This document shows, one piece after another, positions 25,358 through 34,310 of a stretch of DNA of 64,000 nucleotides (position 1 is the first letter of the stretch; every line of letters begins with the position of its first letter). The notes under the pieces were generated by a model, which did not search any database, was not told where the DNA came from, and saw only the letters and a program-made list of their open reading frames with translations. The DNA is from an uncultured Olsenella sp. GTDB taxonomy: Bacteria > Actinomycetota > Coriobacteriia > Coriobacteriales > Atopobiaceae. The position numbers and the translations under genes are program-made. The stretch spans positions 1-64,000 of the forward strand of contig CASEVE010000008.1 of NCBI GenBank assembly GCA_949291295.1. Direction: 5' to 3'.

Positions 25358-25802
25358 AGCTCCCTCCTATCCACTCCGCCCTCAGGTCCTCCGACCTCTC
25401 CACCCGTATGACAACGTCCCCGCCCTCGACGGTCCCCAGCGCCAAGACGATGGCGCCAAACAGCGGCAACGGGCGCACGCGCCCCTCAAGGGAAACCGTC
25501 ACCCTCCCCGTGTCATCCGGCCCAGCGCAGAAGACCCGCCACGCGGCAGGACCTCCCACATGAAAGATGGGCACGTCCGGCACGGCCGCGAGCCTTCTCA
25601 GCGCGTAGTCCCTCAGCTCCTCCTCCCCGTCTTGCGACGTAACAACAAGCCGCGCGAGGTCGCCCGCCGTCGCGGCCATAACCGACCGCGTGTAGAGCAC
25701 GCACGCCGGCTGGACAAGAAGGGCAATGAGCGTGAGAGCCGCTGGAATGAGCACGGCTGCCTCCACGCTCATCTGGGCATCCCGCCTCAGGAGAATCGAC
25801 AT
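25329..25802 (-). CDS. TadE-like pseudopilin
   Basis: 157 residues; RRDAQMSVEAAVLIPAALTL is the class III-type N-terminus (Glu five residues after the Gln cleavage position). The ATG at 25802 comes one base past the TGA of the upstream small pilin gene, so translation is coupled; an in-frame ATG at 25817 lies inside that gene. The soluble part is short and has no recognised domain. Confidence 0.85.
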   Translation of the reverse strand: MSILLRRDAQMSVEAAVLIPAALTLIALLVQPACVLYTRSVMAATAGDLARLVVTSQDGEEELRDYALRRLAAVPDVPIFHVGGPAAWRVFCAGPDDTGRVTVSLEGRVRPLPLFGAIVLALGTVEGGDVVIRVERSEDLRAEWIGGSYEDWLDMWG

Positions 25803-25803
25803 C

Positions 25804-26001
25804 TCAGTACCCCACAACGTCCTTGAGCAGAGACACGGTTCCTCCGCCCGCCCCGTGCGACGCCGCCCTTGTCACCCCATCAACGAGCGCACCGTCGCGC
25901 ACCCCGTGCCACAGCAGTCCCATCGTCGTGATGACAGCGAGAAAGGCGACCAAAACGAGGAGGTATTCGACGGTCGACTGACCTGTTGTGGTCGCTAGCA
26001 G
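25804..26001 (-). CDS. second Flp-type small pilin, unusual start
   Basis: The reading frame encodes TTGQSTVEYLLVLVAF, a textbook class III prepilin signal (cleavage before Gln, Glu at +5, hydrophobic helix), and ends in a short Gly-rich tail. There is no ATG, GTG or TTG near the signal. A CTG at 26001 directly behind AGGAG would give a 65-residue Flp-sized protein; the nearest upstream ATG (26130) would fuse about 43 basic residues and overlap the preceding gene by 136 bases. I favour CTG or coupled initiation, with the start uncertain. Confidence 0.65.
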   Translation of the reverse strand: MLATTTGQSTVEYLLVLVAFLAVITTMGLLWHGVRDGALVDGVTRAASHGAGGGTVSLLKDVVGY

Positions 26002-26417
26002 AGCTCCTGCAGGCTTCCCAGCTCCTCCGCGCTCATACGAGATATGACGACGTCGCACCCGCCTCCCGCCGCGCTCTCGCTCACAATCAGAATCTCGGCC
26101 CAGTCGCCACCCTGAAGCACGCATCCCCATACCCTTCCCGTCAGATCAAGAAAGCCCGATCGCACCACAACGCAGTCTCCGCGGTCACGTCGCTCCTCCA
26201 AGAGCCTCGACGCCTCCTCGGAGACCTCGAGCTCGCTTTCGTAGCGCACCGGCGAACGGTCCCACACCACGGCAGAGATCTCCTCGGCAAGCTCGACCTC
26301 GTCCGGCTCGTTGCCCACCTCCCGCCCCTCGGGAGGGGCGCCCGCGCTTGCACCCATCGCAAGGACAACAAGCCCCGCCGCGAGAAGGACAAGCACGAGC
26401 GCGACCCTGCCCCTCAC
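25995..26417 (-). CDS. secreted or membrane-anchored protein of the Tad operon, function unknown
   Basis: Not recognised as a known family. GTG at 26417 overlaps the TGA of the Flp gene (GTGA) and gives 140 residues. A hydrophobic N-terminal segment (VALVLVLLAAGLVVLAMGAS) suggests a signal anchor. An acidic region (EGREVGNEPDEVELAEEIS) and a domain with three Cys follow. Its place between two pilin genes implies a role in pilus assembly. Confidence 0.7.
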   Translation of the reverse strand: MRGRVALVLVLLAAGLVVLAMGASAGAPPEGREVGNEPDEVELAEEISAVVWDRSPVRYESELEVSEEASRLLEERRDRGDCVVVRSGFLDLTGRVWGCVLQGGDWAEILIVSESAAGGGCDVVISRMSAEELGSLQELC

Positions 26418-26605
26418 AGGGAGTTGATGCCCTCTGCGATGGCGTTCCACAGCTCAGCGACCTTGTCCCTGAACAGGACGATTGCCAGGATGGCAATGAC
26501 GACGAGCACGCCCACGAGGATGGCGTACTCGGTGGTGCCCTGGCCCGACTTGTCCGCAAGCACCTCTCGACCCCACCTGTAACCACGCGCAATGTACTGA
26601 CCCAT
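26414..26605 (-). CDS. flp: Flp major pilin
   Basis: 63 residues. A 20-residue leader ends in SGQGTTEYAILVG, with the class III cleavage before Gln and the Glu-Tyr pair that defines Flp pilins, followed by a helix VLVVIAILAIVLF and a short amphipathic tail. ATG at 26605 with a GGAGAAGG site. This is the likely major subunit of the pilus. Confidence 0.93.
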   Translation of the reverse strand: MGQYIARGYRWGREVLADKSGQGTTEYAILVGVLVVIAILAIVLFRDKVAELWNAIAEGINSL

Positions 26606-26635
26606 GCCTTCTCCCTTCTCTTAAGGACGAACGTC

Positions 26636-27280
26636 CTAACCAACCGTCACCGTCGACCCAAGCAGCGGGCCAAGAATTGCCAGGAGCATCGCGGGCACGA
26701 TGAGCGTCCCGAGCGGTATCAGCATCTTCACGGGGACCCGCTCGATCTCTTCCTCAACCTGCGAGCGCTGCTCGTCGCGAAGAACCTGTGCCTGACGCTC
26801 AAGCGCCTCGGCAAGCGGAGTCCCAAAGCACAACGACTCGCTCACCACGGACGCAAACCTCCTGAGGGCGGAGACGCCGAGCTCATCCGCCAGGCCCCAC
26901 AGCGCCGACTCCCTGCTCGAGGCGCCGATGCGCCAGCTGAGCATGGCCTCGGAAAACGCGCGAGCGAGCTCGTTTTTATAGCGAGAGCAGTAGAGCTCGA
27001 GCGAGGCATCAAAGGAGAGCCCCGCCGAGAGCCCAAGCGTTACGACATCCAGAAGTGCCGGGAGGTCCCTCAGGCACTCCCTCCTCCTGCGCGAGAGCTC
27101 CTCGGCTCTTCTGACGCGCCTGACGAGCGGGTTTTGCGCAGCGCGCTCCATCAGGAAGACCAGCCTCTCAGGGGGTCTCACCAGATGCCCCTCCCGTATC
27201 GTCGACCACCGGACAAGGACGGCGGCACAGCCGGCGGAGGCGGCGCAGAGGCAAACGAGCAGCACGTTCCCGGGACTCAT
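26636..27280 (-). CDS. tadC: TadC, type II secretion F-domain protein
   Basis: 214 residues with membrane helices at both ends and the T2SF domain between (LPALLDVVTLGLSAGLSFDASLE, SWRIGASSRESALWGLADELG). It is the inner-membrane platform for pilus assembly together with TadB. The ATG overlaps the TGA of tadB (ATGA). Confidence 0.9.
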   Translation of the reverse strand: MSPGNVLLVCLCAASAGCAAVLVRWSTIREGHLVRPPERLVFLMERAAQNPLVRRVRRAEELSRRRRECLRDLPALLDVVTLGLSAGLSFDASLELYCSRYKNELARAFSEAMLSWRIGASSRESALWGLADELGVSALRRFASVVSESLCFGTPLAEALERQAQVLRDEQRSQVEEEIERVPVKMLIPLGTLIVPAMLLAILGPLLGSTVTVG

Positions 27281-28221
27281 GCAATCACCGACCTCACGAG
27301 GCGTCTGATGATTGCCAGCGCAAGGGCATCAAGCACCGAGGCAAGAAAGAGGCATCCCATCCCGGCAGGCGTCAGAAGCCCGCTTTGAAAGTCCGGGGAT
27401 ATAACCGCAAGCAGGCAGACCATAACGACAGGAAGCAGGCAGACGATCTTCACCGAGAGCCTCACCTGGGCGGTCTTTACCGCAAGCAGCCTCTCGAACT
27501 CCCCCTGCCGCTCCGCGAGCCGCGCCGAGCTCATGAGCAGCTCCCTCAGCGGACTTCCCGTCCGGTGCGAGATTACCAGAGCGGTGGCAAGGAGGTCCGC
27601 ACCCGAGACGCCCAGCTCTCCGGCAAGCCGTCCCACGGCCTCCTCCGTGCTCATGCCGCACCTGAGCCGAAGCGACATTCTCGAGAAGACGGCGGCAGCG
27701 GGCCCGCGCTCGCGCGTCCCCACATAGTCGACCGCTTGCGAGAGCGTCTGACCGGAGCCGAGTGCCACGGAAAGCGTCCTGTAGATACCCGGCATTGCCG
27801 CCGAGATCTCCTTTCGCACGCGCTGCTCCTTCGCCAGGTGTCGAGCTGCCACAAACATCACCAGGAAGACCCCAACGGAAACCCCCGCCACCACAGACGA
27901 GAACACGAGGGCTGCCGCCACAACGAGAAGTACCGCTCCCACCATCACAAGCGCCGTCACGGCCAGGGGGTCAGAGCCTAAAGCGGCAACGACACCGCTT
28001 CCCATCAGCTCGTCGACAAGCCCTCTCACCTGAGCGACCTCAAAGAGCCGTCGCACAGGCCATGTTCTTCCCAAGCTCCCCAGACACTGGGACGCGCGAC
28101 TCACCGCCCTTCTCGCGCGCCCGATCGTGAGCAGCCCAAGAAGATCCTCGCCACCCCCAAGCAGGACGAACGTCGATGTTCCAAGCCCAAGAATCGACGC
28201 TAGGAGCAGAGGTTTCTCCAT
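27277..28221 (-). CDS. tadB: TadB, type II secretion F-domain protein
   Basis: 314 residues from the ATG at 28221, which has GGAGG upstream and overlaps the end of tadA by 22 bases; a longer frame to 28287 lies inside tadA. Three to four membrane helices flank a T2SF domain (MPGIYRTLSVALGSGQTLSQA, SGADLLATALVISHRTGSPL). With TadC it forms the membrane platform. Confidence 0.9.
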   Translation of the reverse strand: MEKPLLLASILGLGTSTFVLLGGGEDLLGLLTIGRARRAVSRASQCLGSLGRTWPVRRLFEVAQVRGLVDELMGSGVVAALGSDPLAVTALVMVGAVLLVVAAALVFSSVVAGVSVGVFLVMFVAARHLAKEQRVRKEISAAMPGIYRTLSVALGSGQTLSQAVDYVGTRERGPAAAVFSRMSLRLRCGMSTEEAVGRLAGELGVSGADLLATALVISHRTGSPLRELLMSSARLAERQGEFERLLAVKTAQVRLSVKIVCLLPVVMVCLLAVISPDFQSGLLTPAGMGCLFLASVLDALALAIIRRLVRSVIA

Positions 28222-29528
28222 TGACCCACCTCCTCCTCGCTCAGAAGGCCGTCCTTCATTGCCCGCCCCACGAAGGAGGGCTCGCACACCAGATGCCAGC
28301 TTCTAGTGGCCCGCTCAAACGAGACGCACTCCTCTAGGACGACCTCCCCGCCCGCGCCCCGAGAGACCTCGGAGAGCGACGAGACGAGCCTCGTTCCGTC
28401 AGCAAGACGACGCATGACCACGATGAGGTCGATTGCCATGGATATCTGCTCCTCGATGAGAGACGTTGGGAGGTCCATTCCAAAGCGGGCCATGAGGACG
28501 AGGCGCATGACGGCCTCCTCGGCACTTCCGGCGTGCAGCGTGGTGAGCGAGCCGTCGTGTCCCGTGCTGAGCGCGTTGAGCATGTCGATGCACTCCTCGC
28601 CGCGTACCTCACCCACAACAATCCTGTCGGGCCTCATGCGCAGGGCGTTCTTGACAAGGTCTCTGATAGTGACCTCGCCGGACCCCTCTATCGAGCTATC
28701 TCGAGCCTCGAGACGAACCACGTTTGGGTGCGCGTCAAAGCGAAGCTCGGCAGAGTCCTCGATGGTGATGATTCGCTCCCCCACGGGAATCTCGCACGAG
28801 AGCGCATTGAGCAGCGTCGTCTTTCCCGATCCCGTGGCGCCGGCAACCGCAATCGAGCGCCTAAGCCGAACCGCCCATGTGAGCAGGTGCGCATACCACG
28901 ACGGCAGGGCACCGAGCTCCACCAGGCGCCCGAGGGTCCGGACGCTGTCGGAGAACTTTCGTATTGTCACCGCGGGTCCGTCTATCGCCACCGTGTCGGC
29001 AACGGCATTGACACGGTCTCCGTTTGGAAGGCGAGCGTTGACGATGGGGTTTGCCCTGTCGAGCCTTCTTCCAAGAGGGGCGAGGATACGGTCCATCACG
29101 ATCATGATCTGCTCGGGCGAGTCGAAGACCGCCTCGGCGGGATGAATCTCACCCTCGCGCTCAAAGAAGAGAGCGTCGCAGCCGTTGATCATCACCTCGG
29201 TGATCCGCGTGTCCTCGAGCAGGGGCTGGATGGGTCCGAGCCCGCAGATCTCGTCGACTACCTGGCGCAGAAGCGCCTCGCGGTTTTCCTCGGTGGCCTC
29301 GCCGCCCTGCTCGGTGTTGAGAATTGCCTCCAGAACCACCCTGAGCTCTGATCGGACCTGCTGAACGTCCTCGTGCGCAAGCATTCCCGCTATCGTCGCA
29401 AGACCAAGCCGCTCGATCAGACGGGCTTTGAGCACCTCTCTGTCGGCGCGCGCAACAGCGGCGGCATCCGACGAGAAATTGGCACGCTGAGAAGACTCAA
29501 CCTCGCGAACACGCTCAAGAACCGTCAT
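28200..29528 (-). CDS. tadA: TadA/CpaF pilus-assembly ATPase
   Basis: 442 residues. It powers Flp pilus extrusion, and retraction in some systems. The Walker A is VAGATGSGKTTLLNAL with Lys236; the Asp-box-like segment ITIEDSAELRFD, Walker B RPDRIVVGEVRGEEC and the His-box STGHDGSLTTLHAGS follow in order. The ATG abuts the tadZ stop codon with no spacer. Confidence 0.95.
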   Translation of the reverse strand: MTVLERVREVESSQRANFSSDAAAVARADREVLKARLIERLGLATIAGMLAHEDVQQVRSELRVVLEAILNTEQGGEATEENREALLRQVVDEICGLGPIQPLLEDTRITEVMINGCDALFFEREGEIHPAEAVFDSPEQIMIVMDRILAPLGRRLDRANPIVNARLPNGDRVNAVADTVAIDGPAVTIRKFSDSVRTLGRLVELGALPSWYAHLLTWAVRLRRSIAVAGATGSGKTTLLNALSCEIPVGERIITIEDSAELRFDAHPNVVRLEARDSSIEGSGEVTIRDLVKNALRMRPDRIVVGEVRGEECIDMLNALSTGHDGSLTTLHAGSAEEAVMRLVLMARFGMDLPTSLIEEQISMAIDLIVVMRRLADGTRLVSSLSEVSRGAGGEVVLEECVSFERATRSWHLVCEPSFVGRAMKDGLLSEEEVGQWRNLCS

Positions 29529-30782
29529 CTACCTCGCCGCCCTTCTCAGCCCAAACAACGAGCGCGGCCTGCGTGCGGCCTCGCCCTCGGCGGCAATCTG
29601 GGCCTCCTCGCACTCGGGCAAACACCCCAGCTCCGCAAGGAGCTGGGCGAGCGTGGTGCCAACGGAATCCGAGAAGAGATAGCCCGGCTCAGAGAGGTCA
29701 TATGCCTGTCCGGCGGCTAACAGATCGGCCACCTCGCGCCCACCGTCAAAGACCCGATAGGCGCGAGCCGCCTCTAGGCCAACCTCCGCTCTCCCAAGCG
29801 AGTAGTCAATCTTCGAACGCGCATCTGCCCTGTTCTCAAGTCGCGCGACCTTTGTCCGCGCGACCCCAAGCCTGATTGCAAGACCGCTCATGCGAGCAAG
29901 CGAAGACACCGCTCCCGAACCCGGACCGGAAACTATGACAAGGCGGTCCGCAAGCTGCACCGCTTGCGCAACAGCGTCGGTAAACGTCGTGGACGTATCA
30001 ACGATCACGAGGTCAAACTCGCGCGCGGCAAGCTCGATGACCGCCGATGCGTACGGTGCGGCAAGCTCGGCCGTCTCGGGCCTGTCGCACGGGCCGACAA
30101 CGCTCACGCCGGGAGCAGCGGGCACGCAGAGCCTCCTCAGCATCTCTGGCGCAACCTCTGTAGTCCCCCAGAGCGAAGACAGGTCGGACCTTCCGGAAGA
30201 CCCAAAGCAGTTCTTTGCGTTGCCACAGGAAAGATCGAGGTCAATGAGGCAGGGACGCATCCCCCAGCGAGCCGCGACACACGAGGCGACAGCCGAGAAG
30301 GTCGTCTTTCCCACCCCGCCCCTTCCGGAACAGACCACAAGGACCGGTGCGGCGGACAGGGCGTCCCTGCCCGCCGCTGACGCAGGGGTCCAGGGGGCAT
30401 CACGAAGCGACGGACCCCCATCCGCGCCATCGTTGTGCCCCCTTTCGGGTTCGGGCGGAAGCTCAGAGGCATCGATCACCAGGTCGATTCCCGCACGTGC
30501 GGCACGCGACCGCACAGATCCCGACGCCCGCTCCTGAACAAGGACGACGCAGCGCGCGTTGCCGTCGTTGGCGACGGCCGCCGCAAGGTTGATGTCGGAC
30601 ACGCCGTCTGACGTTGGCCCAACCACGACCCCAAGCTGCCCTGGAGCCGAGCGGGCAACGCGCACCCGCAGGTCATCCGAGCCCACGGCAACGAGCACCC
30701 TGGCATCCGCGTCTATTGTGGAGAGTGCCCGCGCAACGGTTCCGCGGCTCTTCTCGGCACAGCACAGCATCCACTCGCTCAT
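29529..30782 (-). CDS. tadZ: TadZ/CpaE-type MinD-like ATPase
   Basis: 417 residues. A receiver-like N-terminal domain (1-110) and a Pro/Gly-rich linker precede a P-loop ATPase with the deviant Walker A CSGRGGVGKTTF (about 155), CLIDLDLSCGN and LVIVDTSTT. TadZ places the pilus machine in the cell. The tail is basic. The ATG overlaps the cpaB TGA (ATGA). Confidence 0.88.
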   Translation of the reverse strand: MSEWMLCCAEKSRGTVARALSTIDADARVLVAVGSDDLRVRVARSAPGQLGVVVGPTSDGVSDINLAAAVANDGNARCVVLVQERASGSVRSRAARAGIDLVIDASELPPEPERGHNDGADGGPSLRDAPWTPASAAGRDALSAAPVLVVCSGRGGVGKTTFSAVASCVAARWGMRPCLIDLDLSCGNAKNCFGSSGRSDLSSLWGTTEVAPEMLRRLCVPAAPGVSVVGPCDRPETAELAAPYASAVIELAAREFDLVIVDTSTTFTDAVAQAVQLADRLVIVSGPGSGAVSSLARMSGLAIRLGVARTKVARLENRADARSKIDYSLGRAEVGLEAARAYRVFDGGREVADLLAAGQAYDLSEPGYLFSDSVGTTLAQLLAELGCLPECEEAQIAAEGEAARRPRSLFGLRRAAR

Positions 30783-31486
30783 GCGCCCTCAGCTCCTTCC
30801 GATTGCTCTGCCGGCACCTCGGTCGGTGCCTGCGAGGACCCCTGCCCAGAGTCCAGCGCACCTTCTCCGGGAAGGACGAGGCGAAGGCTTCCCCTCCCGC
30901 TCGAGGCCAGAATTGACGCCACCTTGTCTGGAGATGCCGAGACGGTGACGGACCCCGAGGAAAGAACGCGCCCCGACTCAAACGGCACGGCAAGCACCTG
31001 GAGGTCATCAGCAAGAAGGTTTACGCCTGAGTCAGAGACCTCGTAGGCCGCAATCATGGTCCCCACCGCCAGGGAGGGCGCAATGCCCGCATCGTCGCTC
31101 AGGGGAACGGAGAGCGCGACGCGCCCCGCGGGAACGTCCACGGTGTCCTCCTCGTCTCTGAAGTTGAGCTCCGTCAGAGGCGTCCCGGCAGAGACGGGCA
31201 CGCTCACCACGGCCCCCTCAACATCATCCAGAGCGGTTATCGCCCCTGAGGGGGCAAGGTCGGACAGCCAGTCCTTCTCGGTGACATTTGTTGTGTTGAC
31301 GGTCTCCCCCGCCTCGATCGTCTCTTTGGCAACGACAAGGCGCACGACCTCGCCGCCATAGCGAGCAAGCGCCTCGGCGCGCTCACGCTCCGCCTCCTCT
31401 CTCGTCTGCTCCCCATAGAGCAGGCACGAGACAGCGGCGAGAACGGCAAACGAACCCGAGATAAGCAGCCTAAAACGACGCCTCAT
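30779..31486 (-). CDS. cpaB: CpaB/RcpC-like SAF-domain pilus protein
   Basis: 235 residues: an N-terminal membrane segment (RRFRLLISGSFAVLAAVSCLL), a SAF domain (VVAKETIEAGETVNTTNV) and a CpaB-type C-terminal domain with a Ser/Gln/Glu tail. In didermal bacteria CpaB links to the secretin; no secretin is present here, as expected for a monoderm. The ATG at 31486 is chosen over two GTG codons just upstream because GGGAGG lies seven bases before it. First gene of the operon. Confidence 0.85.
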   Translation of the reverse strand: MRRRFRLLISGSFAVLAAVSCLLYGEQTREEAERERAEALARYGGEVVRLVVAKETIEAGETVNTTNVTEKDWLSDLAPSGAITALDDVEGAVVSVPVSAGTPLTELNFRDEEDTVDVPAGRVALSVPLSDDAGIAPSLAVGTMIAAYEVSDSGVNLLADDLQVLAVPFESGRVLSSGSVTVSASPDKVASILASSGRGSLRLVLPGEGALDSGQGSSQAPTEVPAEQSEGAEGA

Positions 31487-31627
31487 CACCACGCCTCCCC
31501 ACGAGCGTCACATCCGCAAGCAGTGAGGGCATTCTCGCCCCTGGGAGGCGTGGGAAAGCGAGCGCGGTGAGAAAGTCAGACACGAACCTTCCACCCAGCT
31601 GACACCAATTTGTCAGAATTGTTGTCC

Positions 31628-31673
31628 GTGCACCAAACGGGTGGTGCACCTTCGCTCAATTTATATCATTATA
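31628..31673 (-). promoter_or_regulatory. promoter and operator-like palindrome of the Tad operon
   Basis: In an A/T-rich stretch unlike its surroundings, TATAAT lies on the minus strand at 31673-31668. Seven-base arms GTGCACC and GGTGCAC (31628-31634, 31643-31649) form a dyad about 20 bases downstream of it, where a repressor could act. The -35 is poor. First tad start codon is at 31486. Confidence 0.45.
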
Positions 31674-31742
31674 TTAACTTATACGTCCACAGTTTCTTCA
31701 TGGAGGCAACGGCTACGCACCGGTGGTTGTTTTGTTTCTTAT

Positions 31743-32879
31743 CTATATGACGATGTCGGGGTCAAGGCTCTGGGCACTCGCGCGCATTTGCTCGAAAAGT
31801 GCCAGGTAGCAGGAGAGACGCTCGTCTGATATGCCTCCCGCCTCGTGGAGGGCACGCACGCCGCACCCAGGCTCGTGCACGTGCGTACAATCCCTGAAGC
31901 GGCACTCCTCGGCCGCCTGCGCAATCTCAGGGAAGGTAAGCGCGAGGCCTCTTTCGTGACCAACGAGCGGAAGGCTTCTCAGCCCGGGCGCGTCGGCAAT
32001 GGTTCCGCCGTCCGGCAGCTTTACCATCACGCGCGCAACCGTGGTGTGGCGGCCCCGGTCATCGCGCTCGCGGACCTCGCCCGTTGCAAGCGCCTCGTGT
32101 CCCAGAAGCTCGTTGAGCAGAGTGGACTTTCCCGCACCAGACTCTCCGAGAATCATCGCGCACGTGTGCCTTGGCACACACGAGCGGACCTCCTCAAGCC
32201 CCTCCCCCGTGGCAGACGAGGTCACAATCACGCGGACCCCCTCGCCAACGAGAGCGCGCACGTGATCGAGATCCCGGTTGAGCTCGTCCTCTGAGCAGCG
32301 GTCGGCCTTGGTGAGCACCACGATGGGCGTGGTTCGGCAGTCGTTTGCCAGCACGAGGGAGCGAGCAACGCGGTCAAGCAGAACGTCGCCTCCGCCGAGC
32401 GCCTGCACAATCAAAATGACGTCGACGTTTGCCGCCAGAACCTGCTTCTCACCGCGCGCCCTGCCCCGCCAGCGCTCGAAGGAGGTCCGCCTCGGAAGCA
32501 CGCGCTCGATGACGCCCATGTCGTGGCCGGGAGCGCGGCGAACGGCAACGCAGTCACCCACGGCGGGCAGAAGGCCGTCGTCCTTCTCGGCATTTTGCTT
32601 TGCAAACGAGACTGCGTGCTCGGCACGAAAAACGTCGCCCTCGGTAACGACCAGGGGAAAGCCACGGTCCAGACGCACAACAAAGCCCAGGTGCATCTCA
32701 TCCGCGTTTTCCGACGCGGCGAGAAAACCCTCAAACGCAGAGCGCTGGCCGTCGTCCAAGCGAAGGTCCTCGAAGGCGGGCAGGTCCCGAAGGGCGTCAA
32801 TCGAAGGAAGCGTTATCTGCTGCGCACGGTTCTCGCGCCGCTTGCGCATCGACTGGTTTCGCTGACCACGCTTTGCCAC
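31743..32879 (-). CDS. rsgA: ribosome small-subunit GTPase A
   Basis: Late 30S-subunit maturation factor. The circularly permuted GTPase order is clear: G4 VLTKADRC, then G1 ILGESGAGKSTLLNELLG, G2 region GRHTT, G3 IADAPGLRSL. The N-terminal OB-fold and the C-terminal zinc site (CRFRDCTHVHEPGC) are present. At 378 residues it has an N-terminal extension. Start GTG at 32879 with GAGGTGA; about 45 polar, basic residues precede the OB domain. It has its own locus, divergent from nothing nearby. Confidence 0.93.
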   Translation of the reverse strand: MAKRGQRNQSMRKRRENRAQQITLPSIDALRDLPAFEDLRLDDGQRSAFEGFLAASENADEMHLGFVVRLDRGFPLVVTEGDVFRAEHAVSFAKQNAEKDDGLLPAVGDCVAVRRAPGHDMGVIERVLPRRTSFERWRGRARGEKQVLAANVDVILIVQALGGGDVLLDRVARSLVLANDCRTTPIVVLTKADRCSEDELNRDLDHVRALVGEGVRVIVTSSATGEGLEEVRSCVPRHTCAMILGESGAGKSTLLNELLGHEALATGEVRERDDRGRHTTVARVMVKLPDGGTIADAPGLRSLPLVGHERGLALTFPEIAQAAEECRFRDCTHVHEPGCGVRALHEAGGISDERLSCYLALFEQMRASAQSLDPDIVI

Positions 32880-32934
32880 TGCTCACCTCGTTCTTATCGC
32901 CCTGCCCCCTGGATTATATCCGGCAGGACGCCGC

Positions 32935-34254
32935 TCACGCCACACCCAGAAGCCCGAGCGCCATGCCCAGAAGCGAGACTGCCACCGGCATGAGCGCGCA
33001 GGAGATGAGCACGTAGCGATACGTATCGCGAACCTCGGTATGGGCCGCCTGGTTGGCAGCAAGCATGGCAGATGTGTGCGGCAGCAGCGTGGCCGGACCC
33101 ACCGACGCCATGCAGAGCACGCGATGGATCATCGCCGGATCGAGTCCCGTGGCAAGAAGCGCGCCCGCTGCGCTGGAGAAGTAGATGTTGAGCGCGCCGA
33201 TGGCAGAGCCCGTGATGCCGGCGATGGCAAAGATCGTGATGAACGCCTGCCAGAGCGGGTTTATGCTCGTGTTCATGAGCGCCTCGACAATGCCCTGGTA
33301 GGCCGGAGACGCAACGACCACACCGCCAAACCCCATGATGGCCGCCACGGTGATAAGCGAGTTAAGCCCGCTTGCGCACGACTCGCCGAGCGCACGGCGC
33401 AGGTTGTCGATGCGGTCTTTGTAGAGCAGACAGGCCAAGGCCACGGCCGCCACCATGGAGACGCTCACCGCATCCGTTGCCGTAAGCGACGCCACGCGCT
33501 GCAGCACAAAGACCAGCACCACAAGCAGCACGATGGGCGCAAAGCACGCCCAGGTTGCGGGCGCCTCGGTTTCCGCTGCGTCGCTTGCGGAACCGATCTT
33601 CTCGCCGGCGCTGGGCGAGAAGTGCTCGCCGCGGCGGCGGCAGCGTCCAATCTCCCACTGGAGGTAGGCATACGACATTGCAAACATCACAACCGAGCAG
33701 ATCACACCGAGAAGCCCACCCGCATAGGCATCCGTTCCCAGGTAAGACGTGGGAATGAGGTTCTGCGTGGAGGGGATGCCCGGCATCATGACCATACCGA
33801 GCGTGGCCGGGCACACCATGATGGCCGCCACGATGAGCTTCTTGGGAATGTCCGCACGCTGGAAGAGCTCCGCGGCGATGGGATAGACCGAGAAAGCAAT
33901 GATGAAGGCGCTGATGCCGCCGTAAGAGAGCACGAGGCCCGTGATCATGATGACGAGAAGCGCGTGCTTCTCGCCCACGAGGTGCAGCATGCTAGAAGCG
34001 ATGCCCGCCGACGCCCCAGAGTCCCCCATCACGCGCCCAAAGACGGACCCCAGGGCAAAGAGCAGAAACCAGCTGCCCACAAAGGCGGACATATCCCCCA
34101 TATAGGAGACGTTTATGCTGCTCAACGGGTCCATTCCGTTGGTTGCAACAACAATGAGCGAGGCAGCAAGAGACACGATGGCCATGTGCCAGCCGCGCCA
34201 CACGAGAAACACGATGGCGACAACGGCGAGAACGAGTCCGGCGAGTCCAATCAT
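32935..34254 (-). CDS. GntP-family permease (gluconate/organic acid type)
   Basis: 439 residues, about 12-13 helices. Signatures include VVATNGMDPLSSI, FGRVMGDSGASAGIA, and MPGIPSTQNLIPTSYLGTDAYAGG. GntP-family proteins take up gluconate, fructuronate, D-serine or similar acids by proton symport; the substrate cannot be assigned here. The ATG at 34254 follows GGAGC. A perfect 18-base hairpin occupies its leader. Downstream rsgA is 56 bases away. Confidence 0.83.
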   Translation of the reverse strand: MIGLAGLVLAVVAIVFLVWRGWHMAIVSLAASLIVVATNGMDPLSSINVSYMGDMSAFVGSWFLLFALGSVFGRVMGDSGASAGIASSMLHLVGEKHALLVIMITGLVLSYGGISAFIIAFSVYPIAAELFQRADIPKKLIVAAIMVCPATLGMVMMPGIPSTQNLIPTSYLGTDAYAGGLLGVICSVVMFAMSYAYLQWEIGRCRRRGEHFSPSAGEKIGSASDAAETEAPATWACFAPIVLLVVLVFVLQRVASLTATDAVSVSMVAAVALACLLYKDRIDNLRRALGESCASGLNSLITVAAIMGFGGVVVASPAYQGIVEALMNTSINPLWQAFITIFAIAGITGSAIGALNIYFSSAAGALLATGLDPAMIHRVLCMASVGPATLLPHTSAMLAANQAAHTEVRDTYRYVLISCALMPVAVSLLGMALGLLGVA

Positions 34255-34266
34255 GGGAGCTCCAAT

Positions 34267-34310
34267 CCGTGCGGGTTTCTCGCCAGTGTACGGGCGAGAA
34301 ACCCGCACGG
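34267..34310. repeat. perfect 18-base inverted repeat in the permease leader
   Basis: Arms 34267-34284 and 34293-34310 match perfectly (CCGTGCGGGTTTCTCGCC and its complement) with an eight-base centre. Lies 13 bases upstream of the permease start on the minus strand. No T-run on either side, so it is not a classic terminator; it could sequester or expose the ribosome site or bind a regulator. Confidence 0.8.
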
